Below, piece by piece: positions 7,314-15,675 of a stretch of DNA of 26,779 bases. Below the pieces are notes generated by a model. The model made no database searches, was not told the DNA's origin, and saw only the letters and a list, made by a program, of their open reading frames with translations. Numbering within the stretch: position 1 is the first letter of the stretch; the number at the start of each line of letters is the position of its first letter. The stretch lies in the NCBI GenBank assembly GCA_002415485.1, contig DHYU01000020.1, positions 3,210-29,988 of the forward strand, in the 5' to 3' direction. This DNA comes from Proteobacteria bacterium UBA5122. Lineage in GTDB: Bacteria > Pseudomonadota > Gammaproteobacteria > Tenderiales > Tenderiaceae. Both the position numbers and the translations under genes were made by a program.

Positions 7314-8351
7314 CTAAGGCGCGGTCACGCGATCACCGATGCGGATATCCTGTTGTGATTCCATGACCAGCGCGTAGCTGACGCGTTCAAACGCCCGATA
7401 AACCATCAACAGGGCCGAGCGGTCTTCTGGCAGGGTCACGGTGCTGGAGCCGACGCGTTGAGCATGGCGATCCTGCACTTGTATGCCCTTGGTGCGCACG
7501 GCCAGCACATGGCCGCGTTCGATGTTGTCCTCATGGCCGAGATCGAGTACGACGGTTTGATATTGTCCGGCCAGCGCAATGCCATCCAGGATCGAGATGA
7601 TACGCCCGTCAGCGGTATCCGGTGGCGAGCTGGGGATGAATCCTTGGGTGATGGCACTGGAGTCGACCGGCAAGACGATGTCTTCGACCATGGTCTCGCG
7701 ATGGGCCTTGGTGATACGCAAGGTTGCCGGGTCAGTGCCGCCCTCCAGGCGCGCATCGGCGACCTGGATTGCTTCGTAACCCAAAATACCGGGCTTACGA
7801 TCTGAGCGATACACGTTGCCGAGGCGGTAAATCGCAAATGAGCGGTTGCTGTCCTGGCGCAAGTTGCGAGCAAATACCCGTGAATTGGCGCCACTGATCA
7901 AACGCTTTTCTTCCGAGGCGACGATGTAGCCGGCGCCATCGAGTTCTTCTTTGGTCAAGATGCGTGGTTGACCGAGGAATTGAGAGATTACTCCGGGGTC
8001 AATCGTCGGAATCGCATTGCCCAATGGAGTGGAATGGGCGTGAGGCGATAATTTCATCACACGTGCGCCGCGTTTGATCTGGAGCACGGGTTTGCCGTCG
8101 ACATAAACCAAGTGAATGATGTCGCCGGGATAGATCAGGTGTGGATTGGCGATCTGTTCGTTGAGATTCCAGATCTCGGGCCAACGCCAGGGGTCGCGTA
8201 GAAATTTGGCCGAGATATCCCACAGGGTATCGCCTTTCACCACCGTGTATTCGCTCGGGCGATCGGGGTTCAATTCCAGCGTATCCGCCCACAGTGCGCC
8301 ATGAAACAGGGCGCCGGCGAGTAGGGCGAGGCAAATTCGTTTGCGGGGCAT
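7314..8351 (-). CDS. LysM peptidoglycan-binding protein, TsaP-like
   Basis: Exported cell-wall protein of the family that includes TsaP, the type IV pilus secretin-associated protein. 345 aa from the chosen start. The signal peptide is MPRKRICLALLAGALFHGALWA, likely cut at ALWA-D. One LysM domain follows at about residues 34-82: YTVVKGDTLWDISAKFLRDPWRWPEIW..ANPHLIYPGDIIHL. The rest is beta-rich with no other familiar motif and may hold the FlgT-like part described for TsaP. The gene order dprA - LysM protein - def matches that around P. aeruginosa PA0020, which supports the TsaP assignment. ATG 8351 has AAGGA about ten bases upstream; an ATG at 8381 adds ten residues but has no Shine-Dalgarno and spoils the signal peptide. 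No pilus gene is in the window, so the pilus role is inferred. Confidence 0.88.
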   Translation of the reverse strand: MPRKRICLALLAGALFHGALWADTLELNPDRPSEYTVVKGDTLWDISAKFLRDPWRWPEIWNLNEQIANPHLIYPGDIIHLVYVDGKPVLQIKRGARVMKLSPHAHSTPLGNAIPTIDPGVISQFLGQPRILTKEELDGAGYIVASEEKRLISGANSRVFARNLRQDSNRSFAIYRLGNVYRSDRKPGILGYEAIQVADARLEGGTDPATLRITKAHRETMVEDIVLPVDSSAITQGFIPSSPPDTADGRIISILDGIALAGQYQTVVLDLGHEDNIERGHVLAVRTKGIQVQDRHAQRVGSSTVTLPEDRSALLMVYRAFERVSYALVMESQQDIRIGDRVTAP

Positions 8352-8494
8352 AAGCAAGCAATCCTTCTCAAGCGTGTCCATCGAGTGTAGCCAAAAACCT
8401 AACCTGCACCAATATTTATAAGTCAGATACGATGTTATGTTTTCGGATCAGCAGTATAATCGGCCGGCAGATACAAATTGTTAGTGAAAGAGTT
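8352..8494. other. Divergent intergenic region between the LysM gene and def
   Basis: 143 bases holding the 5' regions of two divergent genes. It is noticeably AT-rich compared with the coding DNA on both sides, which suits promoters for both directions. Apart from the TATAAT at 8455 nothing more precise can be assigned. Confidence 0.5.
8455..8460 (+). promoter_or_regulatory. Putative -10 element for the def-fmt-rsmB operon
   Basis: A perfect TATAAT lies 35 bases before the def ATG in the gap between the divergent LysM and def genes. No good -35 hexamer is visible at the proper distance, so the promoter call rests on the -10 element and its position. Confidence 0.35.
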
Positions 8495-8998
8495 ATGGCC
8501 ATTAGACCCATCTTACATTTTCCAGACCCCCGTCTTCGCACCCTATGCAAACCCGTCGAGCAGGTTGACGATGATCTCCGCGCGCTGATCGACGATATGT
8601 TCGACACCATGTATGACGCCCCCGGCATTGGCCTCGCTGCGCCGCAGGTGGGTGATTTTCGCCGCGTGATCGTGGTCGATATCAGCGAAGAGGGTAACGC
8701 GCCGCTGGCGCTGATCAACCCCGAGATCATCGGCAGCGAAGGTGCCGAGATCTCGGAAGAAGGTTGTCTATCGGTGCCCGGTGCCTATGAGAAGGTCGAG
8801 CGTGCCGAGCAGATCCGCGTAAAGGCGCTGGACAAACACGGCGAGCCCTTTGAGCTGGAGGCCCACGGCCTGGAGGCGGTCTGCATCCAGCACGAGATCG
8901 ATCACCTCAACGGCAAGCTGTTTGTCGATTATCTGTCGGGCCTCAAGCGTGAGCGCATCCGCAAAAAGCTCGAAAAACAAAAACGCCAAAATATGTAA
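8495..8998 (+). CDS. def: Peptide deformylase
   Basis: Removes the formyl group from the N-terminal formyl-methionine of new proteins; a metal-dependent cytoplasmic enzyme working at the ribosome exit. 167 aa, typical of bacterial type I deformylase. All three motifs are present: GIGLAAPQ (44-51), EGCLS (89-93) with metal ligand Cys91, and QHEIDHLNG (132-140) with ligands His133 and His137 and catalytic Glu134. The open frame extends 21 codons upstream, but ATG 8495 has AAAGAG just before it and gives the family N-terminus MAIRPILHFPDPRLR. It begins the def-fmt-rsmB operon, divergent from the LysM gene. Confidence 0.98.
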   Translation: MAIRPILHFPDPRLRTLCKPVEQVDDDLRALIDDMFDTMYDAPGIGLAAPQVGDFRRVIVVDISEEGNAPLALINPEIIGSEGAEISEEGCLSVPGAYEKVERAEQIRVKALDKHGEPFELEAHGLEAVCIQHEIDHLNGKLFVDYLSGLKRERIRKKLEKQKRQNM

Positions 8999-9019
8999 TC
9001 CGCAAAGGCCCGCGATACC

Positions 9020-9979
9020 GTGACCACTTCCAAGCCACTACGCATCATCTTCGCCGGCACACCCGAATTTGCAGCCCAGGCGCTGGCGGCGCTGCTCAAG
9101 ACCGAACACGAGATCGTTGCCGTCTACACCCAGCCCGACCGCCCTGCCGGCCGTGGCCGCAAGCTGACGCCGAGTCCGGTCAAGGTGCTGGCACAGGCGC
9201 ATGGCATCGAGGTGCGACAGCCGGAAAAACTCAAGGCCGAGGCAGACCAGGCCGCGCTGCGCGAATTGAATGCCGATTTGATGGTCGTCGTCGCCTACGG
9301 CCTGTTGTTGCCCAAGGCCGTGCTCGACGCCCCTCGCCTCGGCTGCATCAACATCCATGCCTCGCTGCTGCCGCGTTGGCGTGGCGCGGCACCGATCCAG
9401 CGCTCGATCGAAGCGGGCGATCACGAGACCGGCGTCACCATCATGCAGATGGATGTCGGCCTCGACACTGGCGACATGCTGAGCAAACACACGACGCCGA
9501 TCCACGCCGACGACACCGCCCAGACCCTGCACGACCGTCTGGCGCAGATCGGCGCCGAGGCCGTGGTCGAGACCATTGCCGTGCTGGCCGCGGGCACCGC
9601 CCGCCCCGAAAAACAGGACGACGCGCTCGCCAACTACGCCCACAAGATGAGCAAGGCCGAGGCCGAGATCGACTGGCAGCGGCCCGCGGTCGAGCTGGAC
9701 CGGCTGATCCGCGCCTTCAACCCGTGGCCGGTGGCGCAGACCCTGCTCGGCGACCAGGTCTTGCGCATCTGGCAGGCGAGCCCGATCGACCAAACCACCA
9801 ATGCCGCGCCCGGCACCCTCGTCGCCATCGACAAGCAGGGCATTGATGTCGCCACCGGCAAAGGCCTGTTGCGACTGCAGCGTGTGCAGCTGCCGGGCGG
9901 CAAACCGCTGGCGATCAGCGACCTGCTCAACGCCCGGCACGCATTGGCCGTCGGCCTCCGCTTGGGGCCAACCCCCTGA
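9020..9979 (+). CDS. fmt: Methionyl-tRNA formyltransferase
   Basis: Transfers a formyl group from 10-formyltetrahydrofolate to initiator Met-tRNA, the counterpart of the deformylase encoded just upstream. 319 aa, normal length. The formyltransferase Rossmann domain starts at RIIFAGTPEFAAQALAAL. The catalytic residues are Asn111 and His113 in INIHASLLPRWRGAAPIQ and Asp149 in MDVGLDTGDML. The C-terminal tRNA-binding OB-like domain follows from about residue 210 (AFNPWPVAQTLL). The start is GTG 9020, 21 bases after def, with AAAGG about eleven bases upstream. The stop codon at 9977-9979 overlaps the proposed start of rsmB. Confidence 0.97.
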   Translation: MTTSKPLRIIFAGTPEFAAQALAALLKTEHEIVAVYTQPDRPAGRGRKLTPSPVKVLAQAHGIEVRQPEKLKAEADQAALRELNADLMVVVAYGLLLPKAVLDAPRLGCINIHASLLPRWRGAAPIQRSIEAGDHETGVTIMQMDVGLDTGDMLSKHTTPIHADDTAQTLHDRLAQIGAEAVVETIAVLAAGTARPEKQDDALANYAHKMSKAEAEIDWQRPAVELDRLIRAFNPWPVAQTLLGDQVLRIWQASPIDQTTNAAPGTLVAIDKQGIDVATGKGLLRLQRVQLPGGKPLAISDLLNARHALAVGLRLGPTP

Positions 9980-11298
9980 GTGCGGCTGCCAACACGCTGA
10001 ACGTCCGCACCGCTGCAGCCCTGGCCCTGACCGAGGTTGTGCAAGATGGCCGCTCGTCATCGAGCGTCATCCCCAATTATCTAAACCGCATCGAGGCGCG
10101 CGACCGCGCCCTGTTCCAGGCCCTGCTCTACGGCGCGCTGCGCCATTACCGCCGCCTCAACGCGATCGTCGAGGCACTGCTGAGCAAGTCCTTGCGCAGC
10201 AAGGACAGTGACGTCCGCCACCTGTTGATCGTCGGCCTGTTCCAGCTGGAGCACATGCGCGTGCCCGACCACGCCGCCGTCTCGAGCACGGTCGATGCGT
10301 TACAGGGGCTCAAAAAGCCCTGGGCCAAGGGGCTGGTCAATGCGGTGTTGCGCAATTTTCAGCGTCAGCGTGAGACCTTGTCGTCCGAGATCGACGCCGA
10401 CATCGGCAACCGGCTGTCTTATCCCGGCTGGTTGATCAATCGCCTGCACGAGGCCTATCCAGAGCAGTGGCAGGCCATGCTCGAGGCCGGTAACGAGCAG
10501 GCGCCGATGACGCTGCGCGTCAACCACAACCTGATCCGCCGCGACGATTATCTACAGTGCCTCAAAGATCGCGAGCTGGAGGCCGAGGCCTGTCGGCACA
10601 GCGCCGATGGAGTCACGCTGGCGCGGCCGGTGGATGTGTTTGCGCTGCCTGGTTTTGCCGAAGGCTGGGTCTCGGTGCAGGACGAGGCCGCCCAGCTGGC
10701 GGCGCAACTGCTGGCGCCCAAAGCCGACGAACACATCCTCGACGCCTGCGCCGCGCCCGGTGGCAAGAGCGCCCATCTGCTGGAGCGGGTCAACGGCCGA
10801 CTTGATCTGGTCGCCATCGACAGCGAAGAGGCGCGGCTGACGCGCATGCACGACACGCTCCACCGGCTGGGGTATTCGGCCAGGGTTCAGACGGGCGACG
10901 CCAGTATTACCGAAGGCTGGTGGGATGGCCGCCTGTTCGACCGCATCCTGCTCGACGCCCCCTGCTCGGCCAGCGGTGTGATTCGTCGCCACCCTGACAT
11001 CAAATGGTTGCGACGCGCCAACGACATCGAGGCCCTCGCCACCGTACAGGGGCAAATCCTCGATGCACTGTGGCCGACCTTGAAGCCAGGCGGTATGCTG
11101 TTGTACGCCACGTGCTCGATCCTGCCGCAGGAAAACGCGCAACAGATCGCCGCTTTTCTGGCGCGCACGGCCGACGCCCGCGAATCAGCGTTGGATGCAC
11201 AGTGGGGGATTGCGCAGGTGCATGGTCGTCAGATCCTGCCCGGCAGTGACAACATGGATGGCTTTTATTACGCACGGTTGATCAAACAAGCTACGTAA
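9976..11298 (+). CDS. rsmB: 16S rRNA m5C967 methyltransferase RsmB (possible CTG start)
   Basis: Methylates cytosine 967 of 16S rRNA with S-adenosylmethionine. 440 aa if started at CTG 9976. An N-terminal NusB-like RNA-binding domain (to about residue 150) is followed by the catalytic domain: ILDACAAPGGKSAHLLE (SAM site), LLDAPCSASGVIRRHPDIKWLRR with one conserved Cys, and YATCSILPQEN with the second. The start is a puzzle. The first ordinary start codon, GTG 10039, would remove the first helix of the NusB-like domain; the residues before it (LNVRTAAALALTEVVQDG) align with the E. coli N-terminus. Between the previous in-frame stop at 9844 and 10039 the only start-like codons in frame are CTG, notably 9976, which overlaps the fmt stop as CTGA, with GGGG upstream. 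The safe minimum is 10039-11298. Confidence 0.93.
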   Translation: MSAAANTLNVRTAAALALTEVVQDGRSSSSVIPNYLNRIEARDRALFQALLYGALRHYRRLNAIVEALLSKSLRSKDSDVRHLLIVGLFQLEHMRVPDHAAVSSTVDALQGLKKPWAKGLVNAVLRNFQRQRETLSSEIDADIGNRLSYPGWLINRLHEAYPEQWQAMLEAGNEQAPMTLRVNHNLIRRDDYLQCLKDRELEAEACRHSADGVTLARPVDVFALPGFAEGWVSVQDEAAQLAAQLLAPKADEHILDACAAPGGKSAHLLERVNGRLDLVAIDSEEARLTRMHDTLHRLGYSARVQTGDASITEGWWDGRLFDRILLDAPCSASGVIRRHPDIKWLRRANDIEALATVQGQILDALWPTLKPGGMLLYATCSILPQENAQQIAAFLARTADARESALDAQWGIAQVHGRQILPGSDNMDGFYYARLIKQAT

Positions 11299-11973
11299 AT
11301 GCAGACCACCTCAGCCCACATCCGCTCCACATTCTGCGCCTTAACGGTGCTGTGGTTACTGGTATTGTGGCTGCCGTTGAATGCGCAGCAGATCGATGAT
11401 CGCGAGGACGAGGGGGTGTTCACGGTGCTGCTGGCCGAGAGCGACTTCAAAAAAAACATCTACCACCTCGACGCCATCTTCGGCCTGCAATTGAGCCACG
11501 ATCTTGAAGAGGCGCTGCATAACGGCGTTACCCTGACCCTGGTCATAGAGACCGAGGTCATCGAATCACGAGACTATATCTGGGACCATGTCATCGCCGA
11601 AGCCCAGCAGCGCTATGAATTCAGCTACAACCCGTTGACCGAAGCCTATCAGCTGCACAATCTGAACAGTGGTCAGCGCTATCAGATGCCGACCTTGAAT
11701 ATTGTGTTGTCTCATATGGGCAATCTGGTCGACTGGCCATTGGTCGCCGCCGATCGGATCAATCCCAATACCCATTATCTCGGCCGGGTGCGCGTGCGTA
11801 TCGATGTCGAAACCTTCCCGGTGCCGCTGCGCCTGATGGCCTACATCAGTGAGGGACTTGACCTCAGTAGTGCGTGGCTGAGCTGGCCGTTGCGGCCTGA
11901 AGTCATCGGGCCGTCGATTGATCTGAAGGGTCGTTCGCAGGCCCCGACAGCCGGTGGAGACCATGCTCCCTGA
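11299..11973 (+). CDS. DUF4390 domain protein, exported
   Basis: Protein of unknown function, 224 aa. The N-terminal hydrophobic segment TFCALTVLWLLVLWLPLNA (about residues 11-29) is a signal peptide, with possible cleavage after NAQ or a membrane anchor if uncleaved. The mature part is beta-rich with the DUF4390 features of a paired-strand core: LQLSHDLEEALHNGVTLTLVIETEVIESRDYIWD, YEFSYNPLTEAYQLHNLNSG and ADRINPNTHYLGRVRVRIDVETFPVPLRL, ending in a SSAWLSWPLRPE block. The ATG abuts the rsmB stop and the 3' end overlaps the sensor kinase gene by 11 bases, so translation is probably coupled. DUF4390 genes commonly sit directly before NtrY-type kinases in gammaproteobacteria, which suggests, without proof, an envelope-side role in that signalling pathway. 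Confidence 0.9.
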   Translation: MQTTSAHIRSTFCALTVLWLLVLWLPLNAQQIDDREDEGVFTVLLAESDFKKNIYHLDAIFGLQLSHDLEEALHNGVTLTLVIETEVIESRDYIWDHVIAEAQQRYEFSYNPLTEAYQLHNLNSGQRYQMPTLNIVLSHMGNLVDWPLVAADRINPNTHYLGRVRVRIDVETFPVPLRLMAYISEGLDLSSAWLSWPLRPEVIGPSIDLKGRSQAPTAGGDHAP

Positions 11974-14200
11974 GACATTCCGACGCTGGCTGCTGACCGG
12001 GCTGCCGGTCATCCTGCTGTTCACGCTGCTGCTGATCTCGCTCTACATGATGAATGCGGCGACGCAGAACTCGCAGCAGTTCAGTGAACTCTATTCGCTG
12101 CTGCTGATCATCAACGTGCTGGAAGTGTTGGTGCTCGGCGGCCTGATCATCTACAACCTCAGCCGACTGGTGCGCCAATACCGCAACAAGGCCACCGGCT
12201 CTCGCCTGGCGACACGGCTGGTCGTGATCTTCGTGCTGATGTCGACCGTGCCGACCTCGGTGCTCTATTACTTCTCGCTCGACTTCATCCGCCGCGGCGT
12301 CGACACCTGGTTTGATACCCGTATCGATCAGGCGCTCGAAGATGCGCTCAACCTCAGCCGCACCGCGCTCGACTGGCGGATGCGCGACATGCTGCGCCAG
12401 ACCCACGACATGGCCGATGAGCTGGCAGAACGCCCCAAGGACGAATGGGTGCTCAGCCTCAATCAATTGCGTCATCGCGGCAATGCGCTGGAGGTGGGTA
12501 TCTTCTATCTCGATGGCCAGCCACAGGCCTTCGTCAGCGAAGACGCCGGTCGGCTGATGCCACAGGCCATCGACAGCCACATCCTGTCGCAGCTCAAAAA
12601 CGGCCTCGAATACGTCGGCCTGGACCCCAGCGTCGCCGAACCCTTCGGCATGTCTGCGCGGCTGGTCGTGCGCATGCCGGCGATGGGCATCGAACACAAA
12701 CCCACCGTGTTGCAGGCGATCTACGCCGTGCCGGAACGCCTGGAGACCCTCGGCCAGAGCGTGCAGCACTCCTACGCCCAATACGAACAGATGCAGTTCA
12801 TGCGCGGGCCGATGAAGACCAGCTTCACCTTCACGCTATCGATGGTGTTGTTGCTGAGCCTGTTCACCGCGATCTGGGCCGCGTTCTATTTTGCGCAGCG
12901 CCTGGTGGCGCCGATCCGCGTGCTCGCCATCGGCACGCGCGCCGTCTCCTCGGGCGACTACCACCGCCGCCTGCCGCAGAGCGTCGCAGGCAACGATGAG
13001 CTGGGCTTCCTGGTCAAATCGTTTAACACCATGACCGAACGCATCGCCTCGGCCCAGCGTCAGGCCGATCGCAGCCGGCTGGTGGTTGAGAGTCAGAAGC
13101 AGTACCTGGAGGCGGTGCTCAGCCATTTGTCATCCGGCGTCATCACCTTCGACCAGGACCACGTGCTGCGTACCGCCAATGCCGCCGCCGGCCAGATCCT
13201 GGGCCTGGACCTGGACGAACACCTCGGCCGCGGCCTCGATTCATTGGAGGAACAGGGCGAGATCCTGCAAAAGCTGAGCACGATATTGCGCCCGCATCTC
13301 TTCGGTCAGGCGCCGGGCTGGCAGGAACAGGTCGAACTGTTTGGTCAGGAGGGGCGCAAGGTGCTGATGTGTCGCGGTGTGGCCCTCGGCGGCGGCAAGG
13401 AGCTGGAAGGTGGTCACGTCATCGTCTTTGACGACATCACCGCCCTGCTGCAGGCGCAGCGCGATGCCGCCTGGGGCGAGGTCGCACGGCGTCTGGCGCA
13501 TGAGATCAAAAACCCGCTGACGCCGATCCAGCTCGCGGCCGAACGTATGCGTCACCGCTACCTCGGCAAGCTGGACGAAGAGGAAGGCGCGCTGCTCGAC
13601 CGCTCGACCCACACCATCGTGCAGCAGGTGGAGGCGATGAAGAAGATGGTGCAGGCCTTCTCCGATTATGCGCGCAGCCCCAAGCTCGATATCCGGCCGA
13701 TCAAATTCAATGCGCTGATTGGCGAGGTGCTGGAACTCTATCGCGCCGACCGCAATGCGCTGATCATCGCCGATCTCGACACCGCCATAGGCGAGGTCGA
13801 CCTCGATAGCGGCCGCATGCGCCAATTGCTGCACAACCTGCTGCGCAACGCGATTACCGCCTGCGAGGGCCAGCCGGAGACCAAGATCCAGATCGTCAGC
13901 CAACTCAACGACGACGGCCAAAAACAGACCGTGGAGCTGTCGGTGTGCGACAGCGGCATCGGCATCGCCGACAACGTGCTCGAGCAATTGTTTGAGCCCT
14001 ATTTTTCCACCAAGCCCAAGGGCGGCGGGTTGGGGCTGGCGATTGTGAAGAAGATCGTCGAGGAGCACAATGGCGTGATCTGGGTCGAGCGTCCCGAGGG
14101 CGGCGGCGCCTGTTTCAAGCTGCGTTTGCCGCTGCGGGCCGAGAACCGTGACAACGTGTCCACCGACAGCGACAAGTATTCCGGCCTGTTGAAACCCTAG
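11963..14200 (+). CDS. ntrY: NtrY-type membrane sensor histidine kinase
   Basis: Inner-membrane histidine kinase, partner of the regulator encoded next. 745 aa. Two helices near the N-terminus (LLTGLPVILLFTLLLISLYMM and LLLIINVLEVLVLGGLIIYNL) and a third (LVVIFVLMSTVPTSVLYYFSL) are followed by an extracytoplasmic domain of about 170 residues and a fourth helix (TFTLSMVLLLSLFTAIWAAFYFA). Then come a HAMP linker (APIRVLAIGTRAVSSGDYHRRL), a PAS domain (VLSHLSSGVITFDQDHVLRTANAAA), the H-box HEIKNPLTPIQLAAERMRHR with His513, and an ATPase domain with N-box HNLLRNAITAC, G1 CDSGIGI, F-box FEPYFSTK and G2 GGGLGLAIV. All catalytic boxes are intact. ATG 11963 is chosen for its GGTGGAG; a GTG three codons earlier is possible. 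The NtrY role in nitrogen or redox sensing is known from alphaproteobacteria; the stimulus here is unknown. Confidence 0.92.
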   Translation: MLPETFRRWLLTGLPVILLFTLLLISLYMMNAATQNSQQFSELYSLLLIINVLEVLVLGGLIIYNLSRLVRQYRNKATGSRLATRLVVIFVLMSTVPTSVLYYFSLDFIRRGVDTWFDTRIDQALEDALNLSRTALDWRMRDMLRQTHDMADELAERPKDEWVLSLNQLRHRGNALEVGIFYLDGQPQAFVSEDAGRLMPQAIDSHILSQLKNGLEYVGLDPSVAEPFGMSARLVVRMPAMGIEHKPTVLQAIYAVPERLETLGQSVQHSYAQYEQMQFMRGPMKTSFTFTLSMVLLLSLFTAIWAAFYFAQRLVAPIRVLAIGTRAVSSGDYHRRLPQSVAGNDELGFLVKSFNTMTERIASAQRQADRSRLVVESQKQYLEAVLSHLSSGVITFDQDHVLRTANAAAGQILGLDLDEHLGRGLDSLEEQGEILQKLSTILRPHLFGQAPGWQEQVELFGQEGRKVLMCRGVALGGGKELEGGHVIVFDDITALLQAQRDAAWGEVARRLAHEIKNPLTPIQLAAERMRHRYLGKLDEEEGALLDRSTHTIVQQVEAMKKMVQAFSDYARSPKLDIRPIKFNALIGEVLELYRADRNALIIADLDTAIGEVDLDSGRMRQLLHNLLRNAITACEGQPETKIQIVSQLNDDGQKQTVELSVCDSGIGIADNVLEQLFEPYFSTKPKGGGLGLAIVKKIVEEHNGVIWVERPEGGGACFKLRLPLRAENRDNVSTDSDKYSGLLKP

Positions 14201-14227
14201 GCCGAGTAGACAAGGAGAAAGCATTAG

Positions 14228-15589
14228 ATGAGCGTTGCCCACATCCTGGTGGTGGATGATGAACCGGATATTCGCGAGGTCGTCAAAGAGCTGCTGGAGG
14301 ACGAAGGTTATGTCGTCACCGTCGCCGCCGACGGCGAATCGGCACGCAAACAGCGCATGGAGCGTCGTCCGGACCTGATCCTGCTCGACGTGTGGATGCC
14401 CGATATCGACGGCATCACGTTGCTCAAGGAGTGGCAGGCGGCCAGCGACACCATGCCGCCGGTGATCGTGATGTCCGGTCATGGCACGGTTGAGACCGCC
14501 GTCGAGGCCACCCGCCTCGGTGCCTACGATTTTCTCGAAAAGCCGCTATCGATGGCCAAGCTGTTGCTGACCATCCGTCATGCGCTGGAACACAGCAACT
14601 TGCGTCGCGAAAACATTGGCCTGCGCCGCCACGCGCGGCCGATCCTGCAGCCGCTGGGCAAGAGCCGTGAGATGCAGCAACTACGAATTCAGGTTGAAAA
14701 GGTCGCCCACACCGACGCGCCGGTGTTGTTGCAAGGTGAGCCCGGGGCCGGCAAACGTCAGTTTGCCCGCTTTCTGCACGATGCCAGTCCACGCCGCGAA
14801 GGGGCCTTTATCGAGGTCGGCGTCGCCTCCATCAGCCCGGCCAATGGCATGCGCCAGTTGCTCGGCGAAGAGCAGGGCGAACGCGTCACCTACGGCAGCC
14901 TGGAGCAGGCCAATGGTGGCACACTGTTTTTGAATGAGATCGGTGAGCTCGATCTCGAACTGCAAGGCCGTCTCGCCAGCGCGCTGCAGAAAAAGGCCAT
15001 CGTGCGCATCGGTGGTGTTAGCGAGGTGCCGATCCATGTGCGGCTGATCGCCTCCACCCGTTTTGACCTGGCCGAACAGATGCGCCTCGGCCGCTTTCGT
15101 GAAAATCTCTACTACCAGCTCAACGTCGTGCCCATCAACGTATTGCCGCTGCGCGAACACCGCGACGACATCCTCGAGCTGCTGGCCTGGTATGTGGATT
15201 ATTTTGTGCAGGAAGAGGCGCTCAGCTATCGCCGCTTCAGCATGGCGGCGCAAAACCGGTTGCGTAATTACGATTGGCCGGGCAATGTGCGTGAACTGAA
15301 AAACCTGGTACAGCGGTTGCTGATCATGGGTAACAGCGAGGAGATCGGCGTCGACGAAGTGGATCGTGCCCTGGGCAAACAATCCATGATCGAAACTGCG
15401 ATGCCGATCGCGTTTGACCTGCCGTTGCGTCAGGCGCGTGAACAGTTCGAGCGCGCCTACTTCGAATATCAACTGGATAAGGTCGGCGGCAACATGACCC
15501 AGCTGGCGAAGCAGGCCGGGATTGAACGTACCCACCTCTATCGCAAGATCAAATCGCTGGGCATCACCGTGCGCAGCGATGAAGACTGA
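14228..15589 (+). CDS. ntrX: NtrX-like response regulator with degenerate AAA+ domain
   Basis: Response regulator of the NtrC/NtrX type, 453 aa, with AAGGAG upstream of its ATG. The receiver domain is complete: Asp10/Asp11, phospho-acceptor Asp54 (LILLDVWMPD), and Lys105 (FLEKP). The AAA+ domain (about 140-375) is altered. Walker A GEPGAGK (170-176) is kept, but the GAFTGA sigma-54 contact loop is missing (LLGEEQGERVTYGSLEQANGG), Walker B reads LFLNE with Asn236 for Asp, and the second arginine-finger position is Gln297 (YYQLNV). The C-terminal Fis-type helix-turn-helix (DLPLRQAREQFERAYFEYQLDKVGGNMTQLAKQAGIERTHLYRKIKSLGI) closely matches NtrX proteins. Loss of GAFTGA is shared with alphaproteobacterial NtrX, which works without classical sigma-54 activation. 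Here the ATPase residues have also drifted, so it probably acts as a phosphorylation-controlled DNA-binding protein. Confidence 0.9.
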   Translation: MSVAHILVVDDEPDIREVVKELLEDEGYVVTVAADGESARKQRMERRPDLILLDVWMPDIDGITLLKEWQAASDTMPPVIVMSGHGTVETAVEATRLGAYDFLEKPLSMAKLLLTIRHALEHSNLRRENIGLRRHARPILQPLGKSREMQQLRIQVEKVAHTDAPVLLQGEPGAGKRQFARFLHDASPRREGAFIEVGVASISPANGMRQLLGEEQGERVTYGSLEQANGGTLFLNEIGELDLELQGRLASALQKKAIVRIGGVSEVPIHVRLIASTRFDLAEQMRLGRFRENLYYQLNVVPINVLPLREHRDDILELLAWYVDYFVQEEALSYRRFSMAAQNRLRNYDWPGNVRELKNLVQRLLIMGNSEEIGVDEVDRALGKQSMIETAMPIAFDLPLRQAREQFERAYFEYQLDKVGGNMTQLAKQAGIERTHLYRKIKSLGITVRSDED

Positions 15590-15675
15590 ACGCTTGCTGT
15601 CCACGCGCAGGGTGGTAATATGCGTCGACTTTCGCTTGATGGGGGCGGACCAGCGGGTTCGTTGAAACGTAGGGC

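Noticed and set aside
11903..12781. 292-codon open frame on the minus strand
   Set aside because: Antisense to the DUF4390 and ntrY genes, rich in H/Q/R, with no recognisable motif.
13241..14482. 413-codon open frame on the minus strand
   Set aside because: Antisense shadow of the NtrY ATPase region and the start of ntrX; its composition is that of reversed codons (many H, Q, L, V) and it has no domain resemblance.
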